The notes under the pieces: generated by a model | Seen by the model: only the letters and a program-made list of their open reading frames with translations | What the model was told of the DNA's origin: nothing | The model's database searches: none | In this document: piece after piece, positions 36,475-48,884 of the stretch | Layout: the number at the start of each line of letters is the position of its first letter | Numbering within the stretch: the first letter of the stretch is position 1 | Made by a program: the position numbers and the translations under genes | Assembly: GCA_018296165.2 (NCBI GenBank) | Contig: JACKQL020000031.1 | Span: 496,001-560,000, forward strand | From: Termitomyces sp. T153 | Lineage: Eukaryota; Basidiomycota; Agaricomycetes; Agaricales; Lyophyllaceae | Length of the DNA stretch: 64,000 nt | Direction of reading: 5' to 3'

Positions 36475-38297
36475 ATGTTCTCTGAGCTGGCTGAGCTCAG
36501 CCGCAACTCGTCCGTCATTTCCTCGTCCGACTCCGAGTCGTCCCTCGGCGACCGCAACGACGCCCGCCCGCCCCGCACCTTTGCTGCGCCCCGCTCCCAG
36601 TCTGCCCGCCAGCTGCCCGAGTACATCCAGCGCGGGCTGGGCGGTCCAGCGTCGTCGTCGGCGGCGGCAGCGATCTCGGCGCACGACTTTGCATTTGGCG
36701 ACATCCTCGGGCACGGCTCGTACTCGACCGTCATCGAGGGCCGCGCCAGAAAGTCCGGCCGCGCGTACGCCATCAAGGTCCTCGACAAGGCCCATCTCCA
36801 ACGGCACAACCAGCGCCGCACTGCCTATGCAGAGAAGGACGCCCTCCTCGTCCTCGGCACTGCTCATCCCGGCATTGTGGGTCTCCATTCTACTTTTTCT
36901 GATCCCTGGTCGCTCTGTGAGTGGCCTGCTGCAGTTCTGCCGAACCCACTGAACCCCTCGCAGACTTTGTCCTCGACCTCTTGCCAAACGGCGACCTGCG
37001 TGCGCTCATTGTCCGCTATGGCTCTCTTTCTCTGGCCTGCACCCGCTACTACATCGCCCAGCTCGCTGACGCTCTCGCCTACATCCACTCCAAGGGCGTC
37101 ATGCACCGCGACGTAAAGCCCGAAAACCTCCTTCTTGACGCCCATTTCCGTCTCGCTCTCGCTGACTTTGGCACAGCAAAGGTCCTGTCTCCAGACGTCA
37201 GTCGCTCCAGCACTTTCGTCGGCTCGCCCCAGTACTCGTCTCCAGAGCTACTCTCCTCCTCCCACACCTGCCCCGCCTCTGATCTCTGGGCTCTCGGCTG
37301 CGTCCTGTTTGAGCTCCACTCCGGCACTTTTGCCTTCAACGGCCCCTCGCCCCTTCTGACCTGGCGCCTCGTCAAGGCCCTCTCCTATACCATCCCCGAT
37401 CCATTTGATACCGATGCCGCAGACCTCGTCCGCCGCCTCTTGCTCCTAGAGCCAGCAGACAGACTCGGCGCAAACGACATGTCTGCCCTCAAAAGCCACC
37501 CCTTTTTCAGCTCCATCGACTGGCCCACCATATGGCAGCTCCCTCATCCTCCCCTCGAAAGTGGCCTCAAGCTGCCCCCAGAACCTGTCACCCCTATATC
37601 GTCCGACCAAGAGCTCAGTGCCCAGCTCAGAGAAGAAAGAATGCAGGACGAAGATGCCGACGACATCCCCTGGGCCAAGGACGCACGTATTGCGGCGTAT
37701 CTGCCTGGCCTTCGACACATGAACACCATGCCTCCGGTCCAGCCAGTGGGCGACTACAAGTTTCCCAGGCTCGGACCCAACGAGGACGGTCTACCCTACG
37801 AGGTCGCCATACAAGACCCACCCACAGAAGCGGATGACGCCCCTGTCGAACAGACGACTCCTCCCGACACCACCTTTGTGCATCTCTTGCAACCCAACGA
37901 GAGACTCATTCTCTGCACCCCGCTTGTACCAGAGTCCTCCACCCCCGGTCCCCTTGTCCGTCTTCTCCCTCGCCTGCTCACGGGCTCCTTGAGGGGGAAA
38001 AAACCAAGGCTCAAGGAACGAGTCTTGTTGCTCACCGACCGACGTGTCTTGTGTGTGACCGATGGCGCCAAGAGCCCGCCTACCATCAAAGCCGATTATC
38101 CGTTGAGTTCGCTTGTCAAGGGCGTGGAAGCGAGAGGTGATGACGGGGTCACTATACTAACTGTGAGTCAGCTCCTCGACAATACTGCCAAAACTCATAT
38201 CACATAGAACGACACCCGAGTAGCGTATGCATTCGACGAGCTGGGCGCACAGGAAAAATGGGTACGGAATATCCGAGGCATGCTGCGTGCCTCGTAG
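36475..38297 (+). CDS. PDK1: 3-phosphoinositide-dependent protein kinase 1 (PKH/PDK1 type) with PH domain
   Basis: AGC master kinase that phosphorylates the activation loop of other AGC kinases at the plasma membrane. Exons 36475-36916, 36964-38162 and 38208-38297, total 1731 nt, 576 aa. The N-terminus is Ser-rich. The kinase domain (~residues 65-340) shows GHGSYSTVIEGRA, YAIKVLDKAHLQRHNQ, WSLYFVLDLLPNGDL, HRDVKPENLLLDAHF, LADFGTAKVL, the activation-loop FVGSPQYSSPELLSS (PDK1-like), SDLWALGCVLFELHSGTFAF. The C-terminal ~100 residues (LLQPNERLILCTPL ... RVLLLTDRRVLCVTDGA ... YAFDELGAQEKWVRNIRGML) form the PDK1 PH domain. Its start is only 25 bp after the repeat block. Confidence 0.93.
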
Positions 38298-38367
38298 TGT
38301 TGTAACTTAATCTTTTCAAATAATATTATCTACAGATACAGCATGACAGAATAAATAAGTAGAGTCC

Positions 38368-40032
38368 TCAATCATCGCCCACCAGTTTGAAAACTAGGTA
38401 GACGATTGTAACGCCAAGACCGAGGATGAGAGCCAGTACACCTCCAACGTACAGCATTACCTCAAACTTGCTAATCTCGGATGGGGGTGGTTTTGCAGGT
38501 GAACGTCCAGCACGAATGTCCTCCAAGCGTTTCTTCTTTGCAACCTCGAGGTCAAGCTCCTGCTCCTTGCGGATGATGCGTGTACGCGGGTCCTCTTCGT
38601 TGAATGACACCCCATTGGTGTCGAGAATCACGTGTGTGGGGTAGTTTTGTTCAAGCCATTGCTCAATCTATTGGGCAGAATGGTCAAACGTGTTATTGAA
38701 ATTGAAAGAGTGGTCGCACCTTGCCACATGCGACTGATATCCGCAAAAAGTTGGGGTCGGTCGTGACTGCCTTGGCATGAATCTTGCGCGCGTATTCGAC
38801 AAAGATGAGTGCAACCTCGCGAGGGTTGGTTGATCGCATGATGAGCTACGATAACGTTTAGACTCGAAAAGGAGAAAAATAATAATCAAAACTTGCCCGA
38901 GCAGCCTCTGCCTTGCGGATTTTTATGTTTCGATCAAACATGACTGGGTTCATGAAGCATAGCTCGAGTGTCGCCATAGCCATCGAGGCAGGAATCGCGC
39001 AAAAGTTGAACACACTTTGGTTTTTGATCAGCCGTAGATAGTCTAGCGCGTCAACCGTATGCCGCAGCGCGTCCACGATCATCCCACTTTGCGCCCACAT
39101 TGCCCGTTCACGTGCGTGAGGCGCGTACATGTCTCGCATTTCGGAAAAACCGTACTCTTTCCGCCCCCAGATCTCCCGTGGCCAAAAGTATCGCTGTTCG
39201 TCCGCATCTTCGCGGTAGTCACGGATAATGTTGGTCTTTTGGAGGAGGAGTCCCATCGAGTTGGAGAGCTCGAGCTGATCCTTGATCCAAGGCGCTTCTT
39301 TCCGAGAGGCGGAGAATATCCCGGAAAGGCCTTCCCCGACGAGGCCAGCAACGTAGTGGCAGTACAGGTCGTACTCGGCGATGGTATCGAGGTATATAGA
39401 ACCAGTTGTGGCGGCTTTGTGAGCATAGTCGGCCATCCCGGTTTCCATTTTCTCTGTAATGTCGACAATAACGTCGCGGTAACTGGGACGGGCACGTGTG
39501 AGAGGGGTAGACAAGAATACAATCAAGGATACGTACGAAGGATCGAGACGGTTGAGTTCTTCGACAACAACATCGTATTCGACGAGGAGTTGTCGGTCTT
39601 TCTCGTTGGGGCCGCAGCCGTCATATTTCCACCCGGGAGTGACGGTGTGTTTGTGGAAGGAGCGAAGGATAGGTTGTTTGATATCGTCAGGAATTGTCAT
39701 GTCATCTTCAATGGTATCAAGTCCGCGAAGGACTAGGTAGAATATGCAAATCTGACGGGCTGCATGTAAGCAACGAGACGAAACCGCAGCAGGCTACTGA
39801 CTGTCCGCGCCAAGTCACCGTCGAGCTCCTTGATAACAGCCGAGAAACTTCGGCTGGTCTGGTCGAGAAAGGCCCAGCAGCGGCGCATGGACTCTCTGTC
39901 CCAGCCAGAGGTCGGATGCTCCTTGATAGAAGTGATGTCGCGCTTCTGTTCATGGTAGAAATAAAATTGAACAAGAGTACGGAATTCGTTGGGATGTGTG
40001 AGGAGGAGGACAAGCCAATTTGTAATGCTCAT
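38368..40032 (-). CDS. ERG9: Squalene synthase (farnesyl-diphosphate farnesyltransferase)
   Basis: Condenses two farnesyl diphosphates to squalene, the first committed step of ergosterol synthesis, on the ER membrane. Five exons: 40032-39802, 39751-39537, 39482-38897, 38845-38720 and 38667-38368. Total 1458 nt, 485 aa. Motifs: LVLRGLDTIEDDMT (first Asp-rich), YCHYVAGLVGEGLSGIFSAS, LQKTNIIRDYREDADEQRYF (second Asp-rich), VFNFCAIPASMAMATLELCF, STNPREVALIFVEYARKIHA, then a C-terminal anchor VMLYVGGVLALILGLGVTIV. Intron 2 (39536-39483, 54 nt) is in frame and stop-free. Intron 3 (38896-38846) starts GCAAGT, and only this GC donor keeps the frame into LIMRSTNPRE. Confidence 0.95.
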
Positions 40033-40184
40033 GGTGGTGTGTGTCCAAGTTCCCCCAAAGTTGCCTGACCTTTCTCTAGATCATTTTACTACTCGTACGA
40101 TTCGCGGTACTCACGTGACGGCCCACCCTAAATCCCCATCACATGAACGCGTTGAGAGCGCGCCGGTGTTCTGAGCCCCTCTCA

Positions 40185-43100
40185 ATGCCGCTCGTCCGCA
40201 TAGAGCTTTGCGATTTCAAGTCCTACCGGCAAGTGCATTTTTGGCCTCTAGTTTCCGAGAGCTTGCTTACAGCTATGCAGAGGACACCAGACGATCGGGC
40301 CTTTTCGAAACTTTACCTCTGTTATCGGTCCAAATGGCGCAGGCAAATCAAATCTCATGGACGCTATTTCTTTCGTGCTCGGAGTCAAAAGTGCTCAGCT
40401 GAGAAGCTCCCAACTTAAGGATCTTGTCTACCGTGGCAGGAGATTGGGAAGAACTGATGTGGAGGAGGGATCGGCCGCGGAGGAAGACGACGACGGTGAA
40501 GGTGAGGGAGAGGGAACAGCCAAAAAGGCATGGGTTCTTGCTGTGTACCAGGATGCAGACGCGAAAGAATGGAAGTTTCAGCGAACGTGCGTGCCCTTTT
40601 ACCACATTACTCTAATCACTGCTGACGTTTTGTTAGAATATCCACGACAGGCGCTTCCGAGTATAGACTCAACGACAAGGTTGTCACATATTCTGCCTAC
40701 AATGCTGCTCTTATAAGTCACAATATTCTGGTCAAAGCCAAGAACTTTTTGGTCTTCCAGGGAGATGTCGAACAAGTCGCCTCACAGTCGCCACTTGCGC
40801 TCTCGCGTCTCATTGAACAGATCAGCGGGTCTCTTGAGCTTGCAGCCGAGTATGAAAAGGCCAAGGATGCACAAGAGAGAGCCACCGAGAACGCGACGTT
40901 CAACTTTACGAAACGCAGAGGAATTGCTGGCGAGATCAAGCAGTACAAGGAACAAAAGGGAGAGGCAGAACGTTTCGAGAGTCTCTGTGCAGACAAGGTT
41001 CGTTTGTCGAATATCGCTACGCGAATACTGACCTGATGATTTCGCTAGGACGACCTGATCCTGAAGCGCAATCTTTTCAAATTATTCAAAATTGAAGAGT
41101 CTATAGAAGACAATTCGAGAAACATTGTAAACAAAAACAAGGAGCTAGCAGGTCTTCGGGAGGAGCAGCGTGTACATGACAAGGCCCTCGAGGCAGCCCG
41201 AGCAGAACAAGCCAAAGTCCGGTCTTCTGTGATGCAAAAGGAGAAGAACATCAAGAAGGCCGAAAAGACTTTGGACGCAAAGGTTCGACGAGCGATCCCC
41301 TTCTTCTATCCTTGTCTCGCTTACTTGCATCATAGCGTCCAGACATGGTGGCAATCGAGGCACAGATTACGCATAGCACTCGAAAGATCAACAATGCCGC
41401 CAAAACGAGAGATGAAGTGGCAAGGAATGAGCAAAAATTGCGTGATCGAGTAGAATCCTTGGAAAAGGAACTGGCGGGCGTCAGGAGAGTAGCAGACGCA
41501 GTACAAGGTCGAGTTTCATGTTCTCTTGTTTGACCCTCTTTTTCTTAAAGAACATTTGGCAACAGAGGAACAACGAAAGGCAGCACAACACAACATGGCA
41601 CTCAGCGAGGAAGGCCTCGAAGAGTATCGTAAACTGTAAGTTTCACGTCTCACGTATGAAGCTAGGCGTCTGTCCCATGCTGATGCTATGTACCAGAAAG
41701 GCGTCCGCTAACGTCCTGGCAATTGATGAGCGCCAGTCGCTTGAAAGACTTAACAGAGACGAAAAGGCGACCGGTCGGACGGCAGCCCAGCTCACCGAGC
41801 GAGAGAAAGCACTCGTCGAGAAGAAAGCTGCTCGCAATGAAGAATTGAACATTCAAACACAGAAAAAGGTCGAGGTAAGTGAAAAATGCAGTATTTCCCC
41901 TCGCAATAGATTGTCAACAACCTCTTCAGCTCGAGGAGAAGATAGCATCTCTTCAAGCCAATCTCGCAAGAACGCGACAGGATCTGAACAACCAGCAGTC
42001 AGAAAAGACGCGAATTTCGTGCGTGTCGTGATTGTTTACTTTTCTGGTTTGTAAACACTTACTTCCTAGCCAGAAAACTCGAAGCTGAGGCAGACGAGAA
42101 GCTTCAGGGCGTCTACCAACAATTGTTGCAGGCCGGAGTGGACAGGAACGAGTCCGAGCGCGAATTACGACTCAAGGAAACTCTTGCCAATCTTCAGCGA
42201 ATATTTCCTGGTGCGTGGCCCTTTTCGTTGATGCTACTCAAGTGTTTGAACAGTGTGCAGGTGTTCGTGGCCGTGTGGTCGATCTTTGTAAACCTATCGC
42301 AAGGAAGTACGAAACGGCGATGTCAGTCGTGCTTGGACGCAATATTGATGCTGTCGTCGTAGACGAAGAAAAAACTGCAATTGACTGCATTGAAGTGAGT
42401 CTTATGACAATAAGTCATGATTGCATCGAGTTGAAATATTCCCTTAAAGTATATGCGCAATCAACGTGCCGGTCAAGCCACTTTTATTCCTCTTGACACG
42501 ATTCAAGTGAAACCTATCAATGACAAGTTCCGTTCCTTTGCCAAAGGTGCACGTTTGGCTGTGGATGTTATTGTTAGCGAGGGCGCCGTCGAGAGAGCAA
42601 TACATCACGCTTGTGGCAATGCCATAGTTTGTGATACGATGGAAGTCGCGCGTTACGTTTGTTACGAAAAGGGGCAGGAAGTTAAAGGTAGGAGGTTGTA
42701 TCATCCGAGGTAACATTTCGAGGCTGAAGTTTTTTTTAAGCTGTCACCCTAGAAGGTACCGTCATCCACAAGAGTGGTCTCATTACAGGTGGTCGTAGCA
42801 CCCACAATACAAGCAAGAAATGGGACGAAAAAGATGTGCAAGGTAGGGTAACTCCTCGATGATTAGAGGTTTGATACTCATGATCTAACAGGACTAATGC
42901 GTGTCCGCGATAACCTCAAAGCACAGCTTCGTGAATTGGCTAAACAAAAACCTCGCGGGCAGACGGACGAAAATCTCATTGCGGAAATTTCACGCCTCGA
43001 GTCGGCGAGCACTGTGGCTAGAGATGATCTAGTGAGAGAGCATCTCTTCTCTCTCCTTTATTCCGTTCATACTTCATCAGAGTGCCTGCAAACTTCGCAT

Positions 43101-45079
43101 AACAGGCTTGAAAGACGAGTTAAAGCATATTGACAAAGAGATAAAGCAGATTAACCCCGAGTTAAAGAAGGTTGGTCTCATTGTGGTAAATACATAGACG
43201 AGGCCGAACTATTTGACAGGTTCAAAAAAGTCACGCATCTTGTGTTGAGGAGATTGAAAAGCTGACAGCCATTGTCAATGCCGCCGAAGACGGTATCTTC
43301 AAGACCTTTTGCAAAAAGATCGACGTTGTACATATTCGGGAATACGAGGAACGACAACTAAAGGTCGCCCAAGAAGAAAGTAAAGCAAGGTTACAATTCG
43401 AATCTCAGATTGCGCGTTTGGGTCATCAGCAAGTCATTGCTACCAATGCCTTTTCTTCCTGACTCTTATGTGCCTTTGATTTTAGGGTTGCGTTCGAGAA
43501 AGACGGTCTGACAGCCGCCCTCGAACGCTTAGCAAGCTTGGAAACGGTTCTCACCACAGAAGAGGCCAATCTTGCGAAATATGACGGGCAAAAGACCGCA
43601 GTCCAAGACGAGATTGTGGCCTCTGAAAAAGCTATTGAGGATCTTCGTAAAGAGCTTGCCGAAATTCAGGAAACGTTGGAAGAGAAAACCAAGAATGTTG
43701 AAGCTGTTAAAAGAACTACAGCGAAGGCCGGAAAAGTTCTAGATCTGGCCCTTAAGGAGATTGCCACATGGGTAAGCGCTTCCTTTTGCTCGGGACTTCT
43801 AACACTATTCATCGCGATACATATGTAGAACGATGAGATTGAAAAACTTGCTCTTGAACGGTCTTCGATCTATCGTAAATGTCGTCTCGAAGAAATTCAG
43901 CTTCCACTGCTTCAGGGTAATCTCAAAAACGTGCCGATGGAAGAGGTCTGTCTATTTGTTGCTTTATGATGTTGTCTTCATATCATCTCGTTAGAACCTC
44001 CGTGACGAAGTTGCCATGGATATCGACGAGAATGAGGATGGGACGCAACAGTTGAAGAAGGTGCAGGACCATGGTATTGAAGTTGATTTTGAGAGCCTAG
44101 ATGAAGATACCCGCGAAAACGGATCTGTGGCAGATTTCGATAAAGACATCGCAAAACTCAATGCCGAGATCGAACGCATGGCGCCTAACCTGAAAGCAAT
44201 TGAACGGTTAGATTCTTCTCGTCAAATCGTTTTTATCGGGATTTTGATATGTGCGCAGTCTGGAGGATGTTGAAACCAAGTTGGCAGAAACGGAGCGAGA
44301 AGCTGAAAAAGCCAGGAAGGATTCTAAGACGGCTCGTGATGAATTTCAGGATGTCAAACGGAGAAGGTATTCGGCATGTTCCATTCTTCTTTCTGTTTTG
44401 ACCAACCTACCACCCTTGCGCAAGGTGTGAATTATTCAACAAGGCATACAATCATATATCCGATTGTATCGATCAAGTATATAAGGACCTCACAAAGGGT
44501 AAGGCGTCGCCAATGGGAGGTGTGGCATACCTCAGCTTGGAGGACAGTGAGGTGAGTACCGATACCAATTACTTGGGCGAAATCAATCCCATTCAAGCTC
44601 TTGGTTAGGAACCATACAATGGTGGTATCAAGTATCATGCCATGCCTCCTATGAAGCGATTCAGAGACATGGAGCAGCTTTCAGGAGGTGAAAAAACAGT
44701 GGCTGCTCTTGCCTTGTTATTTGCTATTCATAGGTAAGCTTCACTGAGTAAGGATGCTTTGTGCTCAATCTCCCCTTCAGTTATCAGCCCGCCCCATTTT
44801 TTGTTTTGGATGAGGTCGATGCTGCGCTTGACAATACCAACGTTGCCAAGATAGCCAATTACATCCGTGCGCATGCCTCTGATGTATTCCAGTTTATCGT
44901 GATCAGCCTGAAAGGTTCCCTCTATGAGCGAGGAAACTCACTTGTGGGGATCTATCGTGATCAAGAGATCAACAGCTCTCGCACATTAACACTTGATGTG
45001 AGGGTCCATTGTTGTTCATTTATGATGAATATGTGTCAACTAACAATTTGTTTTCCAGCTCACCCAATATGATGAATGA
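40185..45079 (+). CDS. SMC1: Structural maintenance of chromosomes protein 1 (cohesin)
   Basis: Cohesin ATPase arm, nuclear. Start ATG 40185 ([20 protein letters not shown]); first exons 40185-40228, 40281-40586, 40637-40997, 41049-41282, 41336-41507, 41566-41635, 41697-41874; last exon 45059-45079 (LTQYDE). Walker A is [20 protein letters not shown] (exon 2). An acidic insert [20 protein letters not shown] is at the position of SMC1 loops. Long coiled coils flank the hinge (about 42210-42800: [20 protein letters not shown] ... [20 protein letters not shown]). The C-terminal head has the signature [20 protein letters not shown] (about 44670-44733) and Walker [21 protein letters not shown]. 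Intron 1 (40229-40280) has a GC donor (CG/GCAAGT). The gene is intron-rich; a few coiled-coil junctions were only checked by frame. Confidence 0.95.
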
Positions 45080-46063
45080 TGTTGTAATACTAATACCTCC
45101 TTGCTTTGATGGCCTGTTTGCTTTACATCTGTCCCTGTATCAATAATATTCCTTTGTAATATCATTACACTAAACATGCAAGTGGATGCCCTATGCCCAG
45201 CTTCACTCAGAGAGACAACTGCGTGAGTCAACTACTGTCTACTTCTCCTATATTGATATATGTTTCCCGGAAATGAGGCTCCATCTATGCCCTCTCATAA
45301 TTGATCCCTTTCTGAAACATAAAGTTGTAATATCCCGATGTGATGCATCATATTTCTTCTCTTATAAGCAACATGTTTACACTCAACCACCCTTTGAAAA
45401 AGATCATTATTCTTCACTTATGGTCTAGAACCATGCACCAGAAGAGGAAAGGGAGAGAAGTATAGTTGTGTGAGGGAGTACCAGCAACATCCCAGAGAAG
45501 TAAAATACTTTGACATAAACAGCAGGAAAAACCTAGTCAGTATCCGCAAAGATGAACTGGGTTTAGTCCGGTAGTAGACACTTTTTGGTGATCATTGACT
45601 TTGATAGTAAGTCTATAGATAGCTAACACTGTAGGAGTGGACAAAAGTGGTATCAGTAAGTCAGCTGAATCAGTTTGTTATCAATATGAACATGGCATGT
45701 GACAGGATCTTACTTGAGGTCCTTTTCAACGTGATGCAACACTACAAACCAGCAACCAGAAAGTGGCCAATGTACATGGAAAAAATATGATTCACTGATG
45801 TCTGGTAAGTAGCAAGTGCATTAGTCTTCTTGCTGTACAACATTACTAAGTATACTCCCCTCTGGTGTGGTTACTGCAGATTGTTCAACATGGTTCAGGA
45901 ACCATATGTACTTGTTTGTAAGCATCCTTTCCATCTAAGATGGATTGATACTTACCTTTGGTAACCCTTTGTAGAATGCCATCATGTCTGGAAGAGGTGA
46001 AGACCTCTTCACAATGTCGGCATTGCAGGCTTGCAAATCAAAGACCACTCACAGATGTGGGGG
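45080..46063. other. CpG-poor non-coding stretch, start of transposon graveyard
   Basis: About 1 kb after SMC1. Long runs lack any CG dinucleotide. No ORF with family features; short AT-rich frames only. Confidence 0.5.
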
Positions 46064-46560
46064 CTACCCAGGTTCAATGTTCTGGATCAAGCAAGACTCT
46101 ACAAGTATGAAAAGTGTATAAGCCTTTCCAGTCAGAAACTCTGATAGTACCATGACCTGATGCTTCTTCTCCACATATCCATATTTGACATATGCAGTCC
46201 CATTCATCAAATACTTATGGAAGGCCCTGATAATATCCACACAGCCATCATATTTTTTGGGTGGACTGAGTTTAATCATGGTTTGCCTTGATTGTTTATA
46301 CTTCAGTTTTGAGAGTGATGGTGCAATCCACTGTGTGAGTGACCACATCCATAAGAGCAAGAGGATGAACCATGGAGTAAGAATGACTTGAATACTTGCC
46401 AGGTGACTGAAAAGCAATGGCATCCAAAAAGTGAATGTCTTTCCCATTCCAGTACCTGCGATTGAAACAAAATCATGGCTACATTGAAGAATGGCATGAG
46501 TAACCTTGAGCTGCCAGAGACACAGTTGAGTCCCAAAAACTTGTTGAGTGCAATCTCAAA
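46064..46560 (-). mobile_element. Fused fragments of a RecQ-like helicase and a retrotransposon gag
   Basis: Minus strand. From about 46560 the frame ALNKF then GTQLCLWQLKVTHAILQ, HDFVSIAGTGMGKTFTFWMP (Walker A GTGMGKT) and SIQVILTP matches the start of the helicase-like ORFs common in basidiomycete genomes. The sequence is then degenerate, and the same ORF continues into PPKKYDGCVDIIRAFHKYLM then NGTAYVKYGYVEKK and LSEFLTGKAYTLF, which resembles the N-terminal gag region of basidiomycete Ty3-type elements. Both pieces are short and CpG-poor, so these are dead remnants. Recognition is from memory of the family patterns. Confidence 0.5.
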
Positions 46561-47676
46561 GCTTGGCTAAGCTCAGTAGTAGTGTCCAGTAGTGTCATGC
46601 AGAAATGATAAACAAAACATGAACATGTCACATGTGTGATATGTTGGGCAATCACCCAGCACTGAGCAGGAATATTGTAACCATCATCATGGTGGCTGAC
46701 AATATTTGTAGATGTTTTGTGCCAGGATGTTGCTGAGAGGTTGAAGGAAATAAGGTTGTTGGTGTATTATCAGATCAATATACCTATTTTGGACTTGGGA
46801 CTTGGAAATATTTTCTACTCTACTCTCCTAATTTCCTTCAACCTCAAAGCATACCTGGGTAGGAAGCTGGATGTCCTCCTGAATTGGTACCAGTACCTTG
46901 CCCACATCATACACTAGGCTCTCAAAAAACACTCCCCACAACTTACTGAATAATGAGCTTGCTCCACTAGCCCAAACAATAGTAGACTTACCTGAGAGCA
47001 CATGAGGACCTGAACCAATTTTTTCCCCTGTGGAACCTAGTTGGATGAGAAAAAAGTTAAGGATAGTCAGATTTGTCAATTTGAGTGTTACTTCTGTCAA
47101 TGTGTGCAATGTTGGCTGTGTGAGTCCCAGTGTTTGGAGCAATTGAATGTTTAAATTATATTTTGAACGAGCTAGAATGTACGAGAAGCTGAATGATACA
47201 TCACGTGATCTGAATCAGAGTTGGCAGGGGCAAAGGCCATTCAACTGGACATAGAACCCTCTCTCGTTACTTACACAAGAGAGTCGGGGACTTACATATG
47301 TGTCAGTAGATTCATAACCAAATAGTGGTAGAAAGAATATCATATGGGAGTAAGACTTGGAGATACTAAGAAGAAACCAGTCACTGTTATTGCACTGGGG
47401 TAGAGTGACAATGCTAACCCAACATAAAACTATCTATTTGTTCTGAACCTTCCTTAAACCCAGGTAATTGTAAGCCCAAAATGGCCCTAAAGGATTAACA
47501 GAGTGTTCAAATGGATGATCCAGAAGTCATGAGGGTTCTGATGGAGCTAATTTCGGAGATGAGGCAAGTTGAAGAACTTAAGGGATGGGCTTGAGTTGAG
47601 TATATAGGTCTGAGGAATTGGGAGGTTGGTTTAAAGCAAAACCAAAGCTGGGAGACAAAGAGAAATTGGGGAAACT
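46561..47676. other. Non-coding remnant DNA, CpG-poor
   Basis: About 1.1 kb. A minus-strand ORF at 46828-47142 has no recognisable family. From about 47160 to 47300 a short patch with normal CG content interrupts the CpG-poor DNA. Confidence 0.4.
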
Positions 47677-48010
47677 GTCATGACCCTTTTCTGCTAACAA
47701 ACCCCATGACCTCTGCTGCCCTCCTGGACCCTGACATCCTGAACACCCTGTCACCAACTCATCAGCTCTGCATCAACCACATTGACTCTGCATCAGTGCC
47801 TGACCCCATTTAGATGTTCCTCTGGATCTCACTCAGTCCTGCCACTCATCCCTACCTCCACAAGACCTGCTTCATCTTCTGACCTGCTCCATCATCCAAG
47901 ACCCTCCACTGGGCAACTATATATACAATTTCTCATGTATTCATTGCTGGAATAAAGGTGAACCAGCACAAACTGGCTAGCACTCAAACATCAACATGTT
48001 TGAAACAGAG
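47677..48010. mobile_element. Possible solo LTR
   Basis: Begins TGTCATGACCCTTTTCTGCT, a plausible deaminated form of a TGTCACGACC-type LTR start. It contains a pyrimidine/CA-rich body, a TATA-like actatatatacaatttctc near 47920, and AATAAAG near 47953. I could not identify a matching second copy, target-site duplication or primer-binding site, so this is a suggestion only. Confidence 0.25.
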
Positions 48011-48016
48011 GGCTAT

Positions 48017-48571
48017 TTATTGGAAGAGCACCAAAAACTTTGAAGAGAGGGGCATTGTCAAAATTTGTGACCTGGAAGAAAATATGATGCACATCCTGAT
48101 CTCCTGTAGGGTGTCTGGACAGGAGTAATATCTGGAAACTGGCAAAAGACCTGTGCAACCTCTGCAGAATAAAAGGTCATCTCCAAATCTAGGATCAATA
48201 CTAGGATGCCATATGATCCTGCCAAAGTTCCATGAAGGCAAGATGACAGTGGCCAGTAAAAGAATGTACCAAATCACGAACAGACACCATAGCCTGACAA
48301 CATTGGAGTTGGCACACCCATAGCTTAACATTTTACCTGGCCCATGCAGAGTGTGTAGCGCAGTAAGTATGGTTTTAATGGGTATGGGGGCAAAACAACT
48401 CCCAGGCCATATGTAACAGATAGGAATGGTTGAAGTATACATATATGCACATACCTGAGTCCCACACTCTGTGCATAATGCTGGGCTGCCTCCTCTTAAG
48501 AATAGACTATAGTATATCTGGACAAACTGACCTAACTTTGTAGATCCACCTAGCAACCTATAGAACCACAA
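48017..48571 (-). pseudogene. Unrecognised 184-codon ORF in CpG-poor DNA
   Basis: Frame from MWFYRLLGGSTKLGQFVQIY to KFLVLFQ with many Cys, Trp and Ile residues. The hydrophobic composition may be an artefact of C-to-T decay (Arg codons CGN becoming TGN/CAN). Probably a remnant of a transposon or host gene. Confidence 0.2.
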
Positions 48572-48884
48572 AAAAAGAACATTATAAATAATTGGGAAGT
48601 GGGGACTGGTGTTTGCACCACTAGAATGATCACGAAGTTATTTGTGGCTAACTCACAATTTGTTAGAGTATACCATCTCTAGTATTTCTACCCTGAGCTG
48701 TCTTCAACACGAAATAGAATATTGCCCCTGTGATTGTTTTGTGTGCACCTCTTGGACATGCATGAACATGAGGTCTATTTTACACTACAAAATTACATAG
48801 TGCTCGGAAAATATACAATCCGTACGTACTGAGAAAGTCATGATGTGAGCGTTAGTACAATGCAAAAATGTTCCCGGGCATGAC
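48572..48884. other. Spacer, end of CpG-poor block to TSC2 3' end
   Basis: 313 bp, no gene seen. CG content returns near 48800, at the TSC2 boundary. Confidence 0.4.

Noticed and set aside
35445..36987. Large minus-strand ORFs (458, 288 and 419 codons) opposite the TAF8-like and PDK1 genes
   Set aside because: They are Arg/Pro/His-rich, in three overlapping frames, and lie in very GC-rich DNA where stops are rare. The plus strand has clear histone-fold and kinase domains.
42721..42770. Apparent frame break in the SMC1 hinge
   Set aside because: An intron GTAGGA...TTTTAAG joins EVK to AVTLEGT in phase.
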